DNA of 64,000 nucleotides, from contig NZ_KE386941.1 in assembly GCF_000429705.1 (NCBI RefSeq), forward strand, positions 1,054,001 through 1,118,000. The letters are read 5' to 3'. Position numbers and translations under genes: made by a program. The stretch is from Alteribacter aurantiacus DSM 18675. GTDB taxonomy: Bacteria > Bacillota > Bacilli > Bacillales > Salisediminibacteriaceae. Below are positions 43,501 through 51,015 of the stretch, one piece after another (position 1 is the stretch's first letter; every line of letters starts with the position of its first letter). The notes under the pieces are model-generated. The model did no database searches, was not told the DNA's origin, and worked only from the letters and a program-made list of their open reading frames with translations.

Positions 43501-43620
43501 CTCTTTTGACTTTACATCTGAGTGGCCACCCCAACCCTCCCTGCTCATGTTCCACATTTTTGCAACATGCTGTGCGTGAATCGGCTCATACTCCAAAACT
43601 TTAATTTGGTTTACTTCCAT
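40507..43620 (-). CDS. Giant GNAT acetyltransferase fused to large beta-rich C-terminal region
   Basis: A 1037-residue protein. Residues 1-150 form a GNAT N-acetyltransferase domain (TDYHGKKIGKKLLLTALDE is the acetyl-CoA loop, NTKAVPLYKKCGFFW the C-terminal strand). The remaining 880 residues contain repeated Ig-like/NEW3-like beta segments (about 200-430) and a region with sugar-enzyme flavour (MTQRFGLINKSENPISG; TYKGKEWLDSTFPTPEPRSWW; about 480-1000) resembling galactose-mutarotase-type beta-sandwiches. No signal peptide, so cytosolic. The ATG at 43620 has GGGGGAGG upstream; an earlier start at 43638 does not. Catalytic role of the C-terminal part unknown. Confidence 0.82.
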   Translation of the reverse strand: MEVNQIKVLEYEPIHAQHVAKMWNMSREGWGGHSDVKSKEHVRDQQANSSNLRTYLAMDGQEVVGYCGLSEYREDEGALYIPLLNVRTDYHGKKIGKKLLLTALDETIRRQWPRLDLYTWPGNTKAVPLYKKCGFFWENRDDTVHLMNFLPTVLSTELFAPFFQEVDWYEDSVREIKTEPDGEKVDGFDYYTYEWRKDEHRLSVDIEKTGRGIGCFKTSTLEVTMSIDSHDCVFGKEYPVTFIAKNTSSEPLAFSYSGRDNKNIRFSDQGEGTVMPGEEQRFTSEFFVMERSGEQKTMQTHPVVEAVVLVNGQSVVMKKGVLTKAPVTITGSVRGSRSFSHQKSEAYIQLENNSNSEVVITFELPASKVVTFEQYTFSVRLKKAEKRSIPVLYHLTEALFYHEFLNAKVTMENAEIDFKQPLTFLFNVTGQSCYGETTEYVHLFQGLSHVGVKKENNSVFIERGRSNKGDFTFHYPKVGLPYSEEFSKMEPKEVTFFEKGQTIGATLVYPSRDFPGLTLERIISLTADGIMTQRFGLINKSENPISGIKLNEPLKFDLSDTVLPYDNKFVQHKGTYFHEVNGWDSDKLTENWLFTTRKNLPAALIWDEKTKLHFHTWHIMYFEHDVEEISPDETVYTPVTTLSLGALLTVEEARQFAKQQVEPTPVVSASVMSWGTKNKNPFVKHTAHLLFNQRLNRSADAVLKAGIRHEGKISEDQWTSEEDRRSWETTLPILSVSQPTLADISIDLSGQLFKKTTALFPVSGKEVSTLVDTISERKTLILRNESVSIKIAPDFYPAVYSLTYKGKEWLDSTFPTPEPRSWWNPWIGGIRFELFNLSSRSVLKERVEAQFVRIKDELDNDWTGVAQQFTVKNQPRYKGVTATFYTFIMPGAPVVCTMYTIKQETGKLWKDEMAAIMFNIFTGSTVGDVVIQAGEDSCTYRHHTSEHQLDQFTHLVTSMKGRNEKLHVFPEQTNDNMELYTNQHVIAGDSRRAVELKDKGTFYSDPMFFLFSEEQVTPEAATDLRSIRFDYSTLRKD

Positions 43621-43647
43621 CTGAATCCTCCCCCTCAACGAAGCGAA

Positions 43648-43692
43648 AGAGGCTGTCCCTGCAAGTATATCGAGGGACAGCTTCTTTTGGTT
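43648..43692 (-). terminator. Hairpin between the repeat element and the GNAT gene
   Basis: Stem AAGCTGTCCCT/AGGGACAGCCT, 14-nt loop. On the minus strand it is followed by CTTTCGCTTC, so termination of the YwpF-side transcript is likely but the T tract is weak. Confidence 0.5.
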
Positions 43693-43707
43693 GCAAGGAC
43701 TATTTTT

Positions 43708-43916
43708 TAATGAGTATCCTTACGTCAGCGCGTTAGGCTCAGCTTCCTGCCATCCACTCCCTTTCCGCGGAGGTGCCGGCGAGCCTCCTCGGCCAAAGTC
43801 CTTGCGTGGTCTCTCCTGGCTCCCATGGCCGCAGGAGTGTCGCTGCTAGCCATAACAAAAGGACACGGCATTTCACATAAAATAAAAGGGTTACTGACTA
43901 AGAGGCATACTCATTA
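43708..43916. mobile_element. MITE-like repeat, type B, complete copy
   Basis: 209-bp element with terminal inverted repeats: left TAATGAGTATCCTTACGTCAG, right complement TAATGAGTATGCCTCTTAGTCAG cut to the same pattern (first 10 bp identical). The core CCCTTTCCGCGGAGGTGCCGG at 43759-43780 matches the cores of the type A elements. The stop codon of the ywpF-like gene lies inside the right terminal repeat. Confidence 0.75.
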
Positions 43917-44420
43917 TTTATTTTTTGTATCTTGAAAGCGGTTTTCTTTAACTTGTTCGTACGCGGTTGTAAGAACGCCTTGAATCGCCTGGCCCCGGTC
44001 TTTTTTTCTCTTTTTAAATTCTTCATAAAGGGCTTCCCCACTAAAACCTTCTTTTACGAGGTTTTTAAGGAGCATATCGGATAAATCATCTTTTTTGGCC
44101 ACGATAACCCCGTCTAAATGAACGCATAAATGCTCACTTAATTCATTGACCGACTTTACGGAACAGACAAGGGTTGCAGGATCATTTGTCTTTTTAGTAA
44201 TCGTTACTTCAGCCATGAATTGATGATTTTTACTAGCATAATCTTCAAAAAACGAGCGCCATTTTTTATCTACTATGGCTTCAACAAGCCAATTTTTCTT
44301 TGCTTCTTCTTTGTTAATGATTAATCCATCAGCAAGAGGAATCTGTTTACCTTTCAATTCCTCTTTCTTATGATCATCATCAAATAAAACAGCCAACGAA
44401 CATAATTTAAATGTCTTCAT
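43914..44420 (-). CDS. ywpF: YwpF-like protein
   Basis: A 168-residue cytoplasmic protein of the YwpF-like family (unknown function). The N-terminus MKTFKLCSLAVLFDDDHKKE and IPLADGLIINKEEAKKNWLVEA match the family; the C-terminal third is helical and very basic (EEFKKRKKDRG). The ATG at 44420 has GGGGAGG eight nt upstream. Its last codons and stop coincide with the terminal repeat of the MITE-like element, so the natural C-terminus may have been cut or replaced. Monocistronic. Confidence 0.8.
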   Translation of the reverse strand: MKTFKLCSLAVLFDDDHKKEELKGKQIPLADGLIINKEEAKKNWLVEAIVDKKWRSFFEDYASKNHQFMAEVTITKKTNDPATLVCSVKSVNELSEHLCVHLDGVIVAKKDDLSDMLLKNLVKEGFSGEALYEEFKKRKKDRGQAIQGVLTTAYEQVKENRFQDTKNK

Positions 44421-44597
44421 CGCGGCATCCTCCCCTTTCATGGACATCCCTTCCCCATATTCGCCACGGAGTAGAAAAACCCTTCTTCATTCATAATTTT
44501 ACACAAAATTGTGCGGGGTCAGACCCCAACAACTAGCTAAGTACGTTGAGCTGAAAAAATAATTAAAGTACAGATTTTTTCACTCTTCATTAAACAA

Positions 44598-44634
44598 AAA
44601 AACATAGACGATGAAAACATCTGCGTTTATTGTT
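44598..44634 (-). terminator. Probable terminator of the Bce-type operon
   Basis: Minus strand: AAACGCAGATG TTTT CATCGTCTATGTT with imperfect pairing, followed by TTTTT. Confidence 0.55.
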
Positions 44635-44666
44635 TAAGTTCATATCGGAGATTATTCTTGCAGTAC

Positions 44667-46619
44667 TTAAAGGATTACTTTTGAAACCATTTTCTTTCTG
44701 GAGTATAGATAAAATCCAACTTGCATAAGCAGGTAGATACCAGCTACAACGATGAAATTCACCATTATTTCAGGGTTTTGTACAACACCACCTACATCCG
44801 TTGCCATTGCAACAATAAACAAAAATGAAAGTACAACTCCAGTTATGACAGGGGTAAAAAATAGAGGAGCCAGCTCTTTGGCAATCATTCGTTTTGTTTC
44901 ATGCCCAGTCAGGCCAATTTTGGTTAGTTTACTGTACTTCACTCTCTCTTTGTCTATCGTTGAAAAGATGTTTAAGTATAAGATTACAAACGACCCGAAT
45001 AAGAATAATATACTTAAAAATGAAAAGACAAAGAACGATAGACCGTTTATATTCATATTCATTTGATATGCATCTGCTTTGGACTCTACTTGAAAAAGAA
45101 ACTTTTCGGGACTCTCTTCTCCATTAATTCCACTTATTGACGGGGAACTTTCATTTGCAGTCGTGAAAATCTCTTTTAACTCATCCACTACCCCTGCAGT
45201 CTCATCCCAATGGACTACATTGATTAAGTGAATGGTCGATTCAAAGCCATCTTCCCGGTTTTCCTTTATCCTCTCGAATTCCGCTTGGTTTACAATCACA
45301 AAATCATTACTTAAATGATTGAGGTTTCTTTCGACAATGGTGTCAACGTGGATGTAGTTTCCCTCATTTTCATTTTCGGCAGGGAAATGAAAGCCAAAAA
45401 CATAACCTTCAGTATTATGGTGTGCTTCGTGATTTAGGTAGTAGATAAATTCCTTATCCTCAAGTGCAATCGTGGTTGAACGCAACTTACTGAATTCACG
45501 ATCTGACATCACGTGGTAAAATTGCCCCCAGTTCATATCATGGTATTTTTCAAAGAACGTATAAACCGGTAAAGTTATATGCTGTTCAATCGGATTTTCA
45601 TCCTGGTCAACGATGGCATACAGTTCTTCCTCTGTAAGATTGTTATGATGTTCAGACTGAATAAAAGCGATATCATACGGATTCATATTCATCAATCGTT
45701 CTTTTTCATCCGTGTATGTAAACAAAAGAATGGTATTGTAAAGAACTGTAACCATGATCATCACGCTGACAAGCATAAGAGTAGAGGTAAGTTGTTTGAA
45801 TTTGTAATCCAGATTGCTTAACGGCACCATCCTGGGATAGTAATGAGCATCATCTTTCTTAATAAAATTGATAACCGAACTGGTAAATTGATTTAAAGCT
45901 AAATACAAACCCATGAATATAAACACTGTCCAAATAATAAGATAATCACCACCGTTAGGGCCTGTATAGGTAATAAACACACCTAAGATAGAACTAATGA
46001 TGATAAGAACCCCAACCATACCTAATACCGGATTTTTCATTTTTATCGTTTCAGAAACTCTGTCACTTTTCAGAGTCAAATTGATATCTTGATTAAATAG
46101 GAGAAAAAGCGTTCTTCCAACGGCGATAAGAAAGACAACTAAAAAGATGGTGATGGTGGATAGGAACATATCAGCGCTCAATTGATAGGAAACCCCGCTT
46201 AACCCCATATAATTTAATAGGAGAAAGAAAGCAAGTCTGGATGACAATGTGCCACATAATAAACCAAGAGTTATAGAAATAGCAGCAATGATCCCATTTT
46301 CCAGAAGGAGAAGCTTACCTAAATCTCGATTGGTCATTCCTAAAATCATAAATAAGCCAAATTCACTTTTTCTTTTTTTTATGAATATGCCGTGTGCTTG
46401 ACTAATAAAGAACACCGTAAATAAAACCAAGGTTATTGATGGGATTCCTAACGCATATTTAATTGAATCAGCTTCTTCTCCTTGAACGATATCTGCGTTA
46501 AAGTACAAGGTTGAAAATATGAAGAATAACATCACTGCTAAACTATTACATAATACATAGAAGGTGTACTTTTTATAATTGGCCTTTGCCATTTTCATAA
46601 CAATTAGGTTAAAAGACAC
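44667..46619 (-). CDS. Bce-type ABC transporter permease (FtsX-like)
   Basis: A 650-residue permease of the peptide-antibiotic (Pep7E/BceB) family: ten predicted helices, with a large extracellular domain (about 305-510) between helices seven and eight, the peptide-sensing module of this family. KKRKSEFGLFMILGM after helix two and KLTKIGLTGHETKRM late in the protein are coupling motifs. Start is GTG at 46619 after GGGAGG, overlapping the ATPase by 11 bp. Works with the ATPase as a detoxification pump or target-protection complex against lantibiotic- or bacitracin-type peptides. The usual two-component system is absent nearby. Confidence 0.9.
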   Translation of the reverse strand: MSFNLIVMKMAKANYKKYTFYVLCNSLAVMLFFIFSTLYFNADIVQGEEADSIKYALGIPSITLVLFTVFFISQAHGIFIKKRKSEFGLFMILGMTNRDLGKLLLLENGIIAAISITLGLLCGTLSSRLAFFLLLNYMGLSGVSYQLSADMFLSTITIFLVVFLIAVGRTLFLLFNQDINLTLKSDRVSETIKMKNPVLGMVGVLIIISSILGVFITYTGPNGGDYLIIWTVFIFMGLYLALNQFTSSVINFIKKDDAHYYPRMVPLSNLDYKFKQLTSTLMLVSVMIMVTVLYNTILLFTYTDEKERLMNMNPYDIAFIQSEHHNNLTEEELYAIVDQDENPIEQHITLPVYTFFEKYHDMNWGQFYHVMSDREFSKLRSTTIALEDKEFIYYLNHEAHHNTEGYVFGFHFPAENENEGNYIHVDTIVERNLNHLSNDFVIVNQAEFERIKENREDGFESTIHLINVVHWDETAGVVDELKEIFTTANESSPSISGINGEESPEKFLFQVESKADAYQMNMNINGLSFFVFSFLSILFLFGSFVILYLNIFSTIDKERVKYSKLTKIGLTGHETKRMIAKELAPLFFTPVITGVVLSFLFIVAMATDVGGVVQNPEIMVNFIVVAGIYLLMQVGFYLYSRKKMVSKVIL

Positions 46620-47373
46620 TATTCCTACCTCCCAAAACAGCTTGGCAATCGATGATTTGCTCTAAAAAGGCTTTCCTACGTCCACTTCTAGTAATGGACG
46701 AGTGAACAGAGCCGTCTTTTAAGAACACGACCTTATGACAATAACTGGCTGCAAATACGTCATGTGTAACAAGAAGGACAGTAGTCGATAGTTCATTAAC
46801 CACCTTTTCAAAACATTCCATAATGATCTCGGATGATTTGGAGTCAAGGTTTCCAGTTGGTTCATCTGCCAAAATGATATTCGGTTCATTCACCAGTGCA
46901 CGACTTACAGCCGTACGTTGCTGTTGTCCGCCTGAGATCGTATAGGGGTATTTTTGCAAGATGGTTTCAATTCCAAATAAACTGGCTAGTTCTTCAACTC
47001 TCTCATTTATGATGTTTCCTGATTTTTTCTCCAGAACCATTGGCAGAATAATGTTTTCTTTAACTGTTAAACTATCTAAAAGGTTAAAATCTTGGAATAC
47101 GAAACCCAATTGTTTGCGGCGGAACAAAGCTAAGTCATCTCCAGATAAATCATTTAATTTCTCCCCGGCAATGGTAACTTCACCAGAGGTTGGTTTATCA
47201 ATCCCGCTTAATACATTGAGTAGAGTCGATTTCCCACTTCCAGATGGACCCATAATTGCAATAAAATCACCCTTATTAATCGTTAGGTCTACTTTATCTA
47301 AGGCAATGGTATAGCTGTCATTCTCTAATTCCCCGTAAATTTTCCTGATTTTATTGGTAGCTAATATGACCAA
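46609..47373 (-). CDS. Bce-type ABC transporter ATPase
   Basis: A 254-residue ATPase: Walker A GPSGSGKST (about 43-51), Q-loop FQDFNLLDSLT, signature ISGGQQQRTAVSRAL (about 146-160), Walker B IILADEPTGNLDS (about 167-179), H-loop VTHDV. FNLLDSLTVKENI is typical for BceA-type partners of FtsX-like permeases. Start is TTG at 47373 after AAAGGGG. First gene of the two-gene operon. The C-terminal tail of about 30 residues after ...SVHSSI is longer than in BceA. Confidence 0.92.
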   Translation of the reverse strand: MVILATNKIRKIYGELENDSYTIALDKVDLTINKGDFIAIMGPSGSGKSTLLNVLSGIDKPTSGEVTIAGEKLNDLSGDDLALFRRKQLGFVFQDFNLLDSLTVKENIILPMVLEKKSGNIINERVEELASLFGIETILQKYPYTISGGQQQRTAVSRALVNEPNIILADEPTGNLDSKSSEIIMECFEKVVNELSTTVLLVTHDVFAASYCHKVVFLKDGSVHSSITRSGRRKAFLEQIIDCQAVLGGRNSVF

Positions 47374-47530
47374 GGTGATTCCCCTTTCAGTATTGAAGTG
47401 AAGATTTTTTGAAAAGATACGACAACATTCGCTTTTTCACTTTTTCACCTAATTTTAGCACAAAATACCATATATACTTGGATTACTTAAAGAAGAGAAC
47501 TCTAGCCCTTTGTGGTTGTGTTATCTTACG

Positions 47531-47562
47531 AAAAAAGAGCATGGCGAATGTTCGCCATGCTT
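47531..47562 (-). terminator. Terminator of the YhcN-like gene
   Basis: Perfect 10-bp stem GCATGGCGAA/TTCGCCATGC with a two-base loop, T residues on the minus strand. Confidence 0.88.
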
Positions 47563-47604
47563 AGTTTTGCTTTTTTTAGGTGAATTTGATTGTGAAATGT
47601 GAAT

Positions 47605-48258
47605 TTAATTTTTGCCTTTTAAGGACTGCAACTCCTCATCGTGAACATGAACAGACGTTCCTTTATTAAGGTCTTCTTTCATTACCGAAAGCTTTTGGAC
47701 TGTTTTCTCCTCTGTGAAGACATAAATATGTCTTTGACTATTGATCTGATTAAGCTTCTTTTCAATTTGAGTTTTTGTAAGGTTTTCTTTTGAACGAACA
47801 CCTACAAAACAGTTCTCTCCACTCTCAATAATAGCCACACCCGCCAATGGATCGAGGGTCTGTACAGCTTCTTCTATACGGTTTTCGATGGAGTGAATCG
47901 CACGTTCGTCATTAAACTGCGCATCCATGTCTCGCTCCATCATATCCTTATCCCACCTTTTGTTCTGATACGGATGAGTGTGGTCACGGCTGTACATCGA
48001 TTGAGGTGAACTGTCGGCAAACCCATTCATTCCTCTTCCCGGTCGGTCATCTCTAGTGATCATAGAGGAGATAGGATTGTTTCTGTATTTCTGCTGGTTC
48101 CAAAATCCGTATCCTTCCCCTTTACGATGTTCATGAGCATCAAATGCGTAGTTTGGCTGATTTTCCATTCCTTGATCGATAGGCTCACCTTGACATGCTG
48201 CACTTGTTATAAGCAAAATGATAGTAGTGAATTGTAACACGTGTTTTCTTGAAATCAT
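47605..48258 (-). CDS. Spore lipoprotein of the YhcN/YlaJ family
   Basis: A 217-residue lipoprotein with lipobox SAAC (Cys at 23). The middle (about 30-115) is rich in Asn, Arg, His and Asp and low in complexity. The C-terminal domain (about 115-205) is the YhcN/YlaJ spore domain: RIEEAVQTLDPLAGVAIIES and CFVGVRSKENLTKTQIEKKL. Relatives sit in the inner membrane of spores and affect outgrowth. The ATG at 48258 has AAGGAGGG upstream; longer starts lack one. Divergent from the next gene, so the short shared region holds both promoters. Confidence 0.84.
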   Translation of the reverse strand: MISRKHVLQFTTIILLITSAACQGEPIDQGMENQPNYAFDAHEHRKGEGYGFWNQQKYRNNPISSMITRDDRPGRGMNGFADSSPQSMYSRDHTHPYQNKRWDKDMMERDMDAQFNDERAIHSIENRIEEAVQTLDPLAGVAIIESGENCFVGVRSKENLTKTQIEKKLNQINSQRHIYVFTEEKTVQKLSVMKEDLNKGTSVHVHDEELQSLKGKN

Positions 48259-48327
48259 CACGAACCCTCCTTTTCCTTTAGTTTTTGCTAAAGAAAAAAG
48301 AAACATGCTGACAAGGGGAGAATTCTT

Positions 48328-49098
48328 ATGACAATTCGTGAAGCTCTCTTCACACACCTTCCATCACACTATTTTCCTAATGAAATCGATACGTATGCCG
48401 TTGTAACAGAAAATACATTTCAAACCCTGTTAGAAGAAGAAAAGAAGCAGGCCATCACGTTTTGCATCCCTACCTTAAAAAACCTTTTTATGAAGTACGA
48501 TCGCCTGTTTATTCACACGGTCCCGGTTCCTCAAACAGAGCTTTTTCAAGGTGTAGACACCCGGTACATTTTTTGTAAAGAACTAATGTTGATCCTTGCA
48601 AACAGTTGCAATTGCGAGCTCATTTTTTTAGATATCGCCTGTGTAATAAAAGAACAAAAGGCTTTATCCAAACGGGCCAGTTCAATACAATTGATCCCAA
48701 TAAAGCAAAACAAACGAGCAAAAGATTTCGCGAAAAAATATGCAACTTGGCTTCAAGTGATGTCGAAACACTTCATACAAACACAGATCAATGATCGAAC
48801 TTTTTCAATTTATTTATTTGGGGTTCCTGTTTTAAGGATGAATACTTTTCTTATGCATAACGATCGCATGATAATTTTTGTACTTACAAGCGGTCTCCTA
48901 TACAAGAAAAGGTCTCTTCCTTCTACATTTACTTTTTTAATAAATGAAAGAAAGACGATTCTCTATACAGGACTTTTACATTTCTCTACCCGTTTACCTT
49001 GGATCTTTTACACATTTACTCAGGCCGTTATCCACGAGATAGTGATGATACGTTTTTCTAAACACATACAAAAAACCACCTACAAACCGAAATCATAA
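48328..49098 (+). CDS. Protein of unknown function
   Basis: A 256-residue protein I do not recognise. It begins MTIREALFTHLPSHYFP, has Lys-rich patches around 120-145, and no signal peptide or clear transmembrane helix; the second half is hydrophobic in places (FVLTSGLLY, FYTFTQAVIHEIVMI) but short of a span. AAGGGGAG precedes the ATG. It lies divergently to the YhcN-like gene and converges with the DUF2207-like gene on a shared terminator. Single-gene unit. Confidence 0.62.
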   Translation: MTIREALFTHLPSHYFPNEIDTYAVVTENTFQTLLEEEKKQAITFCIPTLKNLFMKYDRLFIHTVPVPQTELFQGVDTRYIFCKELMLILANSCNCELIFLDIACVIKEQKALSKRASSIQLIPIKQNKRAKDFAKKYATWLQVMSKHFIQTQINDRTFSIYLFGVPVLRMNTFLMHNDRMIIFVLTSGLLYKKRSLPSTFTFLINERKTILYTGLLHFSTRLPWIFYTFTQAVIHEIVMIRFSKHIQKTTYKPKS

Positions 49099-49114
49099 TC
49101 GATTGTAGGTGGGG
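49071..49114. terminator. Bidirectional terminator between converging genes
   Basis: Stem CCACCTACAA/TTGTAGGTGG around a 17-nt loop. The A-rich left side gives T residues on the minus strand; on the plus strand the tail is poor. Confidence 0.7.
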
Positions 49115-49124
49115 GGCCTTCATA

Positions 49125-50078
49125 CTATCCATTTTCAAGTCCTGTACTGGAATCCACATCTTCATAAACCATTGGAGGATGTTCAACCCGGTAAAAGCCT
49201 TGTTCCATATCCCGATATAGTTTGACTCCTTCCATAGAGAGAAAAGCCGTACCCGTTGGAGCAAAATAGTAAAGAGGAAAAGGCTCTTGAGAGACTTTAA
49301 CCTCTCCTGCTTCCTGAATTGGAAAAGCGGTAAGAAAACGATCTACTACATTAAATGCGATAGCGTAAATAAAAGCTTTCGTCAGATCCCTCTCACCTTT
49401 TTCTTTATTTTCGATAGTTTTAAGACTCTCATAATATCCGAGCAACTTTTTCTGTTCCACTCGTCCTTTTGCAGTTAAAGGTGAAATGACAGGGATCATA
49501 GAAAAGCTCACTAATGCCAAGCAGAGCAATCCTATGCCGATAAACGGTTGAAAGAACAAATAGGCACTTCCTGTAACGACCCCCAGTAACCCACATCCTA
49601 TAAGGATCATTCTTCGTTTGATAAGTGGGTGATAAAGATGTAAGGCTTTCATTCTCTCAACTATTCGCCTCTCCCACTCCTCCAAATGTTGCAAATACGC
49701 TTCCATCTTTTGTTTATCATTTGTAAATGACTCCAAATCCGTTACAGAAAAATGGCCATTTTTCCCAATCTCATAACAAATCCATTCAATAAGAAAACGC
49801 TCATCTTCAGCTTGTGCTTTTGATGACCGACTAGCTTTAAATACAGGTGTGCCACCTTCATTTGATAAGGTCAGAACGTTTTCGTTTGCAAGAAAAAGAA
49901 GCCCTGATGTTATGTCATTCGCTGAAAGACTCCTATTAAACAACAATTTTGCTGCCATTGCTGGATTCAAAGAAACCCTTTTGTTTGCTACCGTTTCAAC
50001 TACATCTCGATTTCGTTTTTCATTCATCAGAACCAAGGCAATCGTGATGAGCATCATAATTCCAATCATTATTCCCAT
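49125..50078 (-). CDS. DUF2207-like membrane protein lacking the N-terminal ectodomain
   Basis: A 317-residue protein. One helix at 1-18, a cytosolic winged-helix-like part (about 30-150; LNPAMAAKLLFNRSLSANDIT, LLFLANENVLTLS), two helices at about 155-200, then a soluble C-terminal region. This order corresponds to the second half of DUF2207 (YciQ-like) proteins; the usual extracellular N-terminal domain of roughly 250 residues is missing. ATG at 50078 after AAGGGG (TTG at 50081 is the alternative). Function unknown. It lies 27 bp after the TVP38-type gene and may be in its operon. Confidence 0.68.
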   Translation of the reverse strand: MGIMIGIMMLITIALVLMNEKRNRDVVETVANKRVSLNPAMAAKLLFNRSLSANDITSGLLFLANENVLTLSNEGGTPVFKASRSSKAQAEDERFLIEWICYEIGKNGHFSVTDLESFTNDKQKMEAYLQHLEEWERRIVERMKALHLYHPLIKRRMILIGCGLLGVVTGSAYLFFQPFIGIGLLCLALVSFSMIPVISPLTAKGRVEQKKLLGYYESLKTIENKEKGERDLTKAFIYAIAFNVVDRFLTAFPIQEAGEVKVSQEPFPLYYFAPTGTAFLSMEGVKLYRDMEQGFYRVEHPPMVYEDVDSSTGLENG

Positions 50079-50105
50079 CAACGTAAAACCCCTTTCTCTT
50101 TAGGC

Positions 50106-50807
50106 TTATGAGATGTCTTTTTGGAAAGATGATTGTCCTTTATTCGAAGAAGAAAAAACCTTCCGAAGGTAAAAAGAGATAATCACCAAGCTGAAAAGAA
50201 TGTAACCGGTAAACATCGTCATATATACATTCTCATTTGAAATGGTATGCAGCCATAAAGGTGCGGACAAAAGAGAAAGTAACCAAATCATCGACATATT
50301 CCCTACTAAACATGACCACAAATAAGCACGTAACCGAATCGGTGTAAAAGCAGCCGCAATGGAAATCAGGTTGCTAGGGAAGATCGGAATACTTCGCAAG
50401 ATAACAATCATAAATACCCCGTACTCATTAATCCACCTATAATAGCGTTCCATACGATCTTGTCTCTTTTCCCACAAACGATCGACCCAATTAAAGTTGA
50501 CATACTTAACTAATAAAAAACATGTTAACGCCCCAAGTACTGTTCCGGTTAAGCTATAGAATCCCCCTTCAAAGATCCCAAAGGCCATGATATGGACGAT
50601 TATTACCAGCAGGATAGGAAAAAGTGTTAGAACGTTCTGCACGATCATTAACGGAATGGTAATAAAAAGAAGAGCGTAGCCCATCTCTTCAAACAATGTA
50701 TCAATAAAATATTCAACGTTATTGTTTCTTGCTTCGCTAATAAAATCACTTTGCCAAAGGGCTATTGCGGCTACAAGAACAAGAACGGGAATCAACCATT
50801 TTTTCAA
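50106..50807 (-). CDS. TVP38/TMEM64-family (DedA-like) membrane protein
   Basis: A 233-residue SNARE-associated/VTT domain protein with about six helices. The family motif is the re-entrant loop, here FYSLTGTVLGALTCFLLVKY (about 80-99), and RSIPIFPSNLISIAAAF (about 138-154) with a conserved proline-rich turn. Relatives such as UptA/PopT and YtxB-type proteins move polyprenyl phosphate or phospholipid across the membrane. Start is TTG after AAGGCGG. Upstream of the DUF2207-like gene. Confidence 0.88.
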   Translation of the reverse strand: MKKWLIPVLVLVAAIALWQSDFISEARNNNVEYFIDTLFEEMGYALLFITIPLMIVQNVLTLFPILLVIIVHIMAFGIFEGGFYSLTGTVLGALTCFLLVKYVNFNWVDRLWEKRQDRMERYYRWINEYGVFMIVILRSIPIFPSNLISIAAAFTPIRLRAYLWSCLVGNMSMIWLLSLLSAPLWLHTISNENVYMTMFTGYILFSLVIISFYLRKVFSSSNKGQSSFQKDIS

Positions 50808-50901
50808 ACATGCACCGCCTTCACTTAAAGTTCCTTTCTTAAATTATACCGCAGAAATAGTGAAGTCACAATGAATGCCCTTTTATTGGTTCTACTCTTA
50901 G

Positions 50902-50936
50902 GCAAAAAACCTACACTCAATAAAGTGCAGGCTTTT
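50902..50936 (-). terminator. Terminator of the chemoreceptor gene
   Basis: Stem CCTGCACT/AGTGTAGG, loop TTATTG, then TTTTTTG on the minus strand; 80 bp after the stop. Confidence 0.75.
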
Positions 50937-51015
50937 CAAGTTCTTCAAAAGAGGTTAAGTTTTTGAATAAAAAGGAAATGACGGTTTATTCAATGATCAC
51001 ATCAAGTTGCTTAGG

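Noticed and set aside
44512..44530. Palindrome GGGGTCAGACCCC upstream of the ywpF-like gene.
   Set aside because: Short, common in many bacterial intergenic regions, and no second copy or partner feature here.
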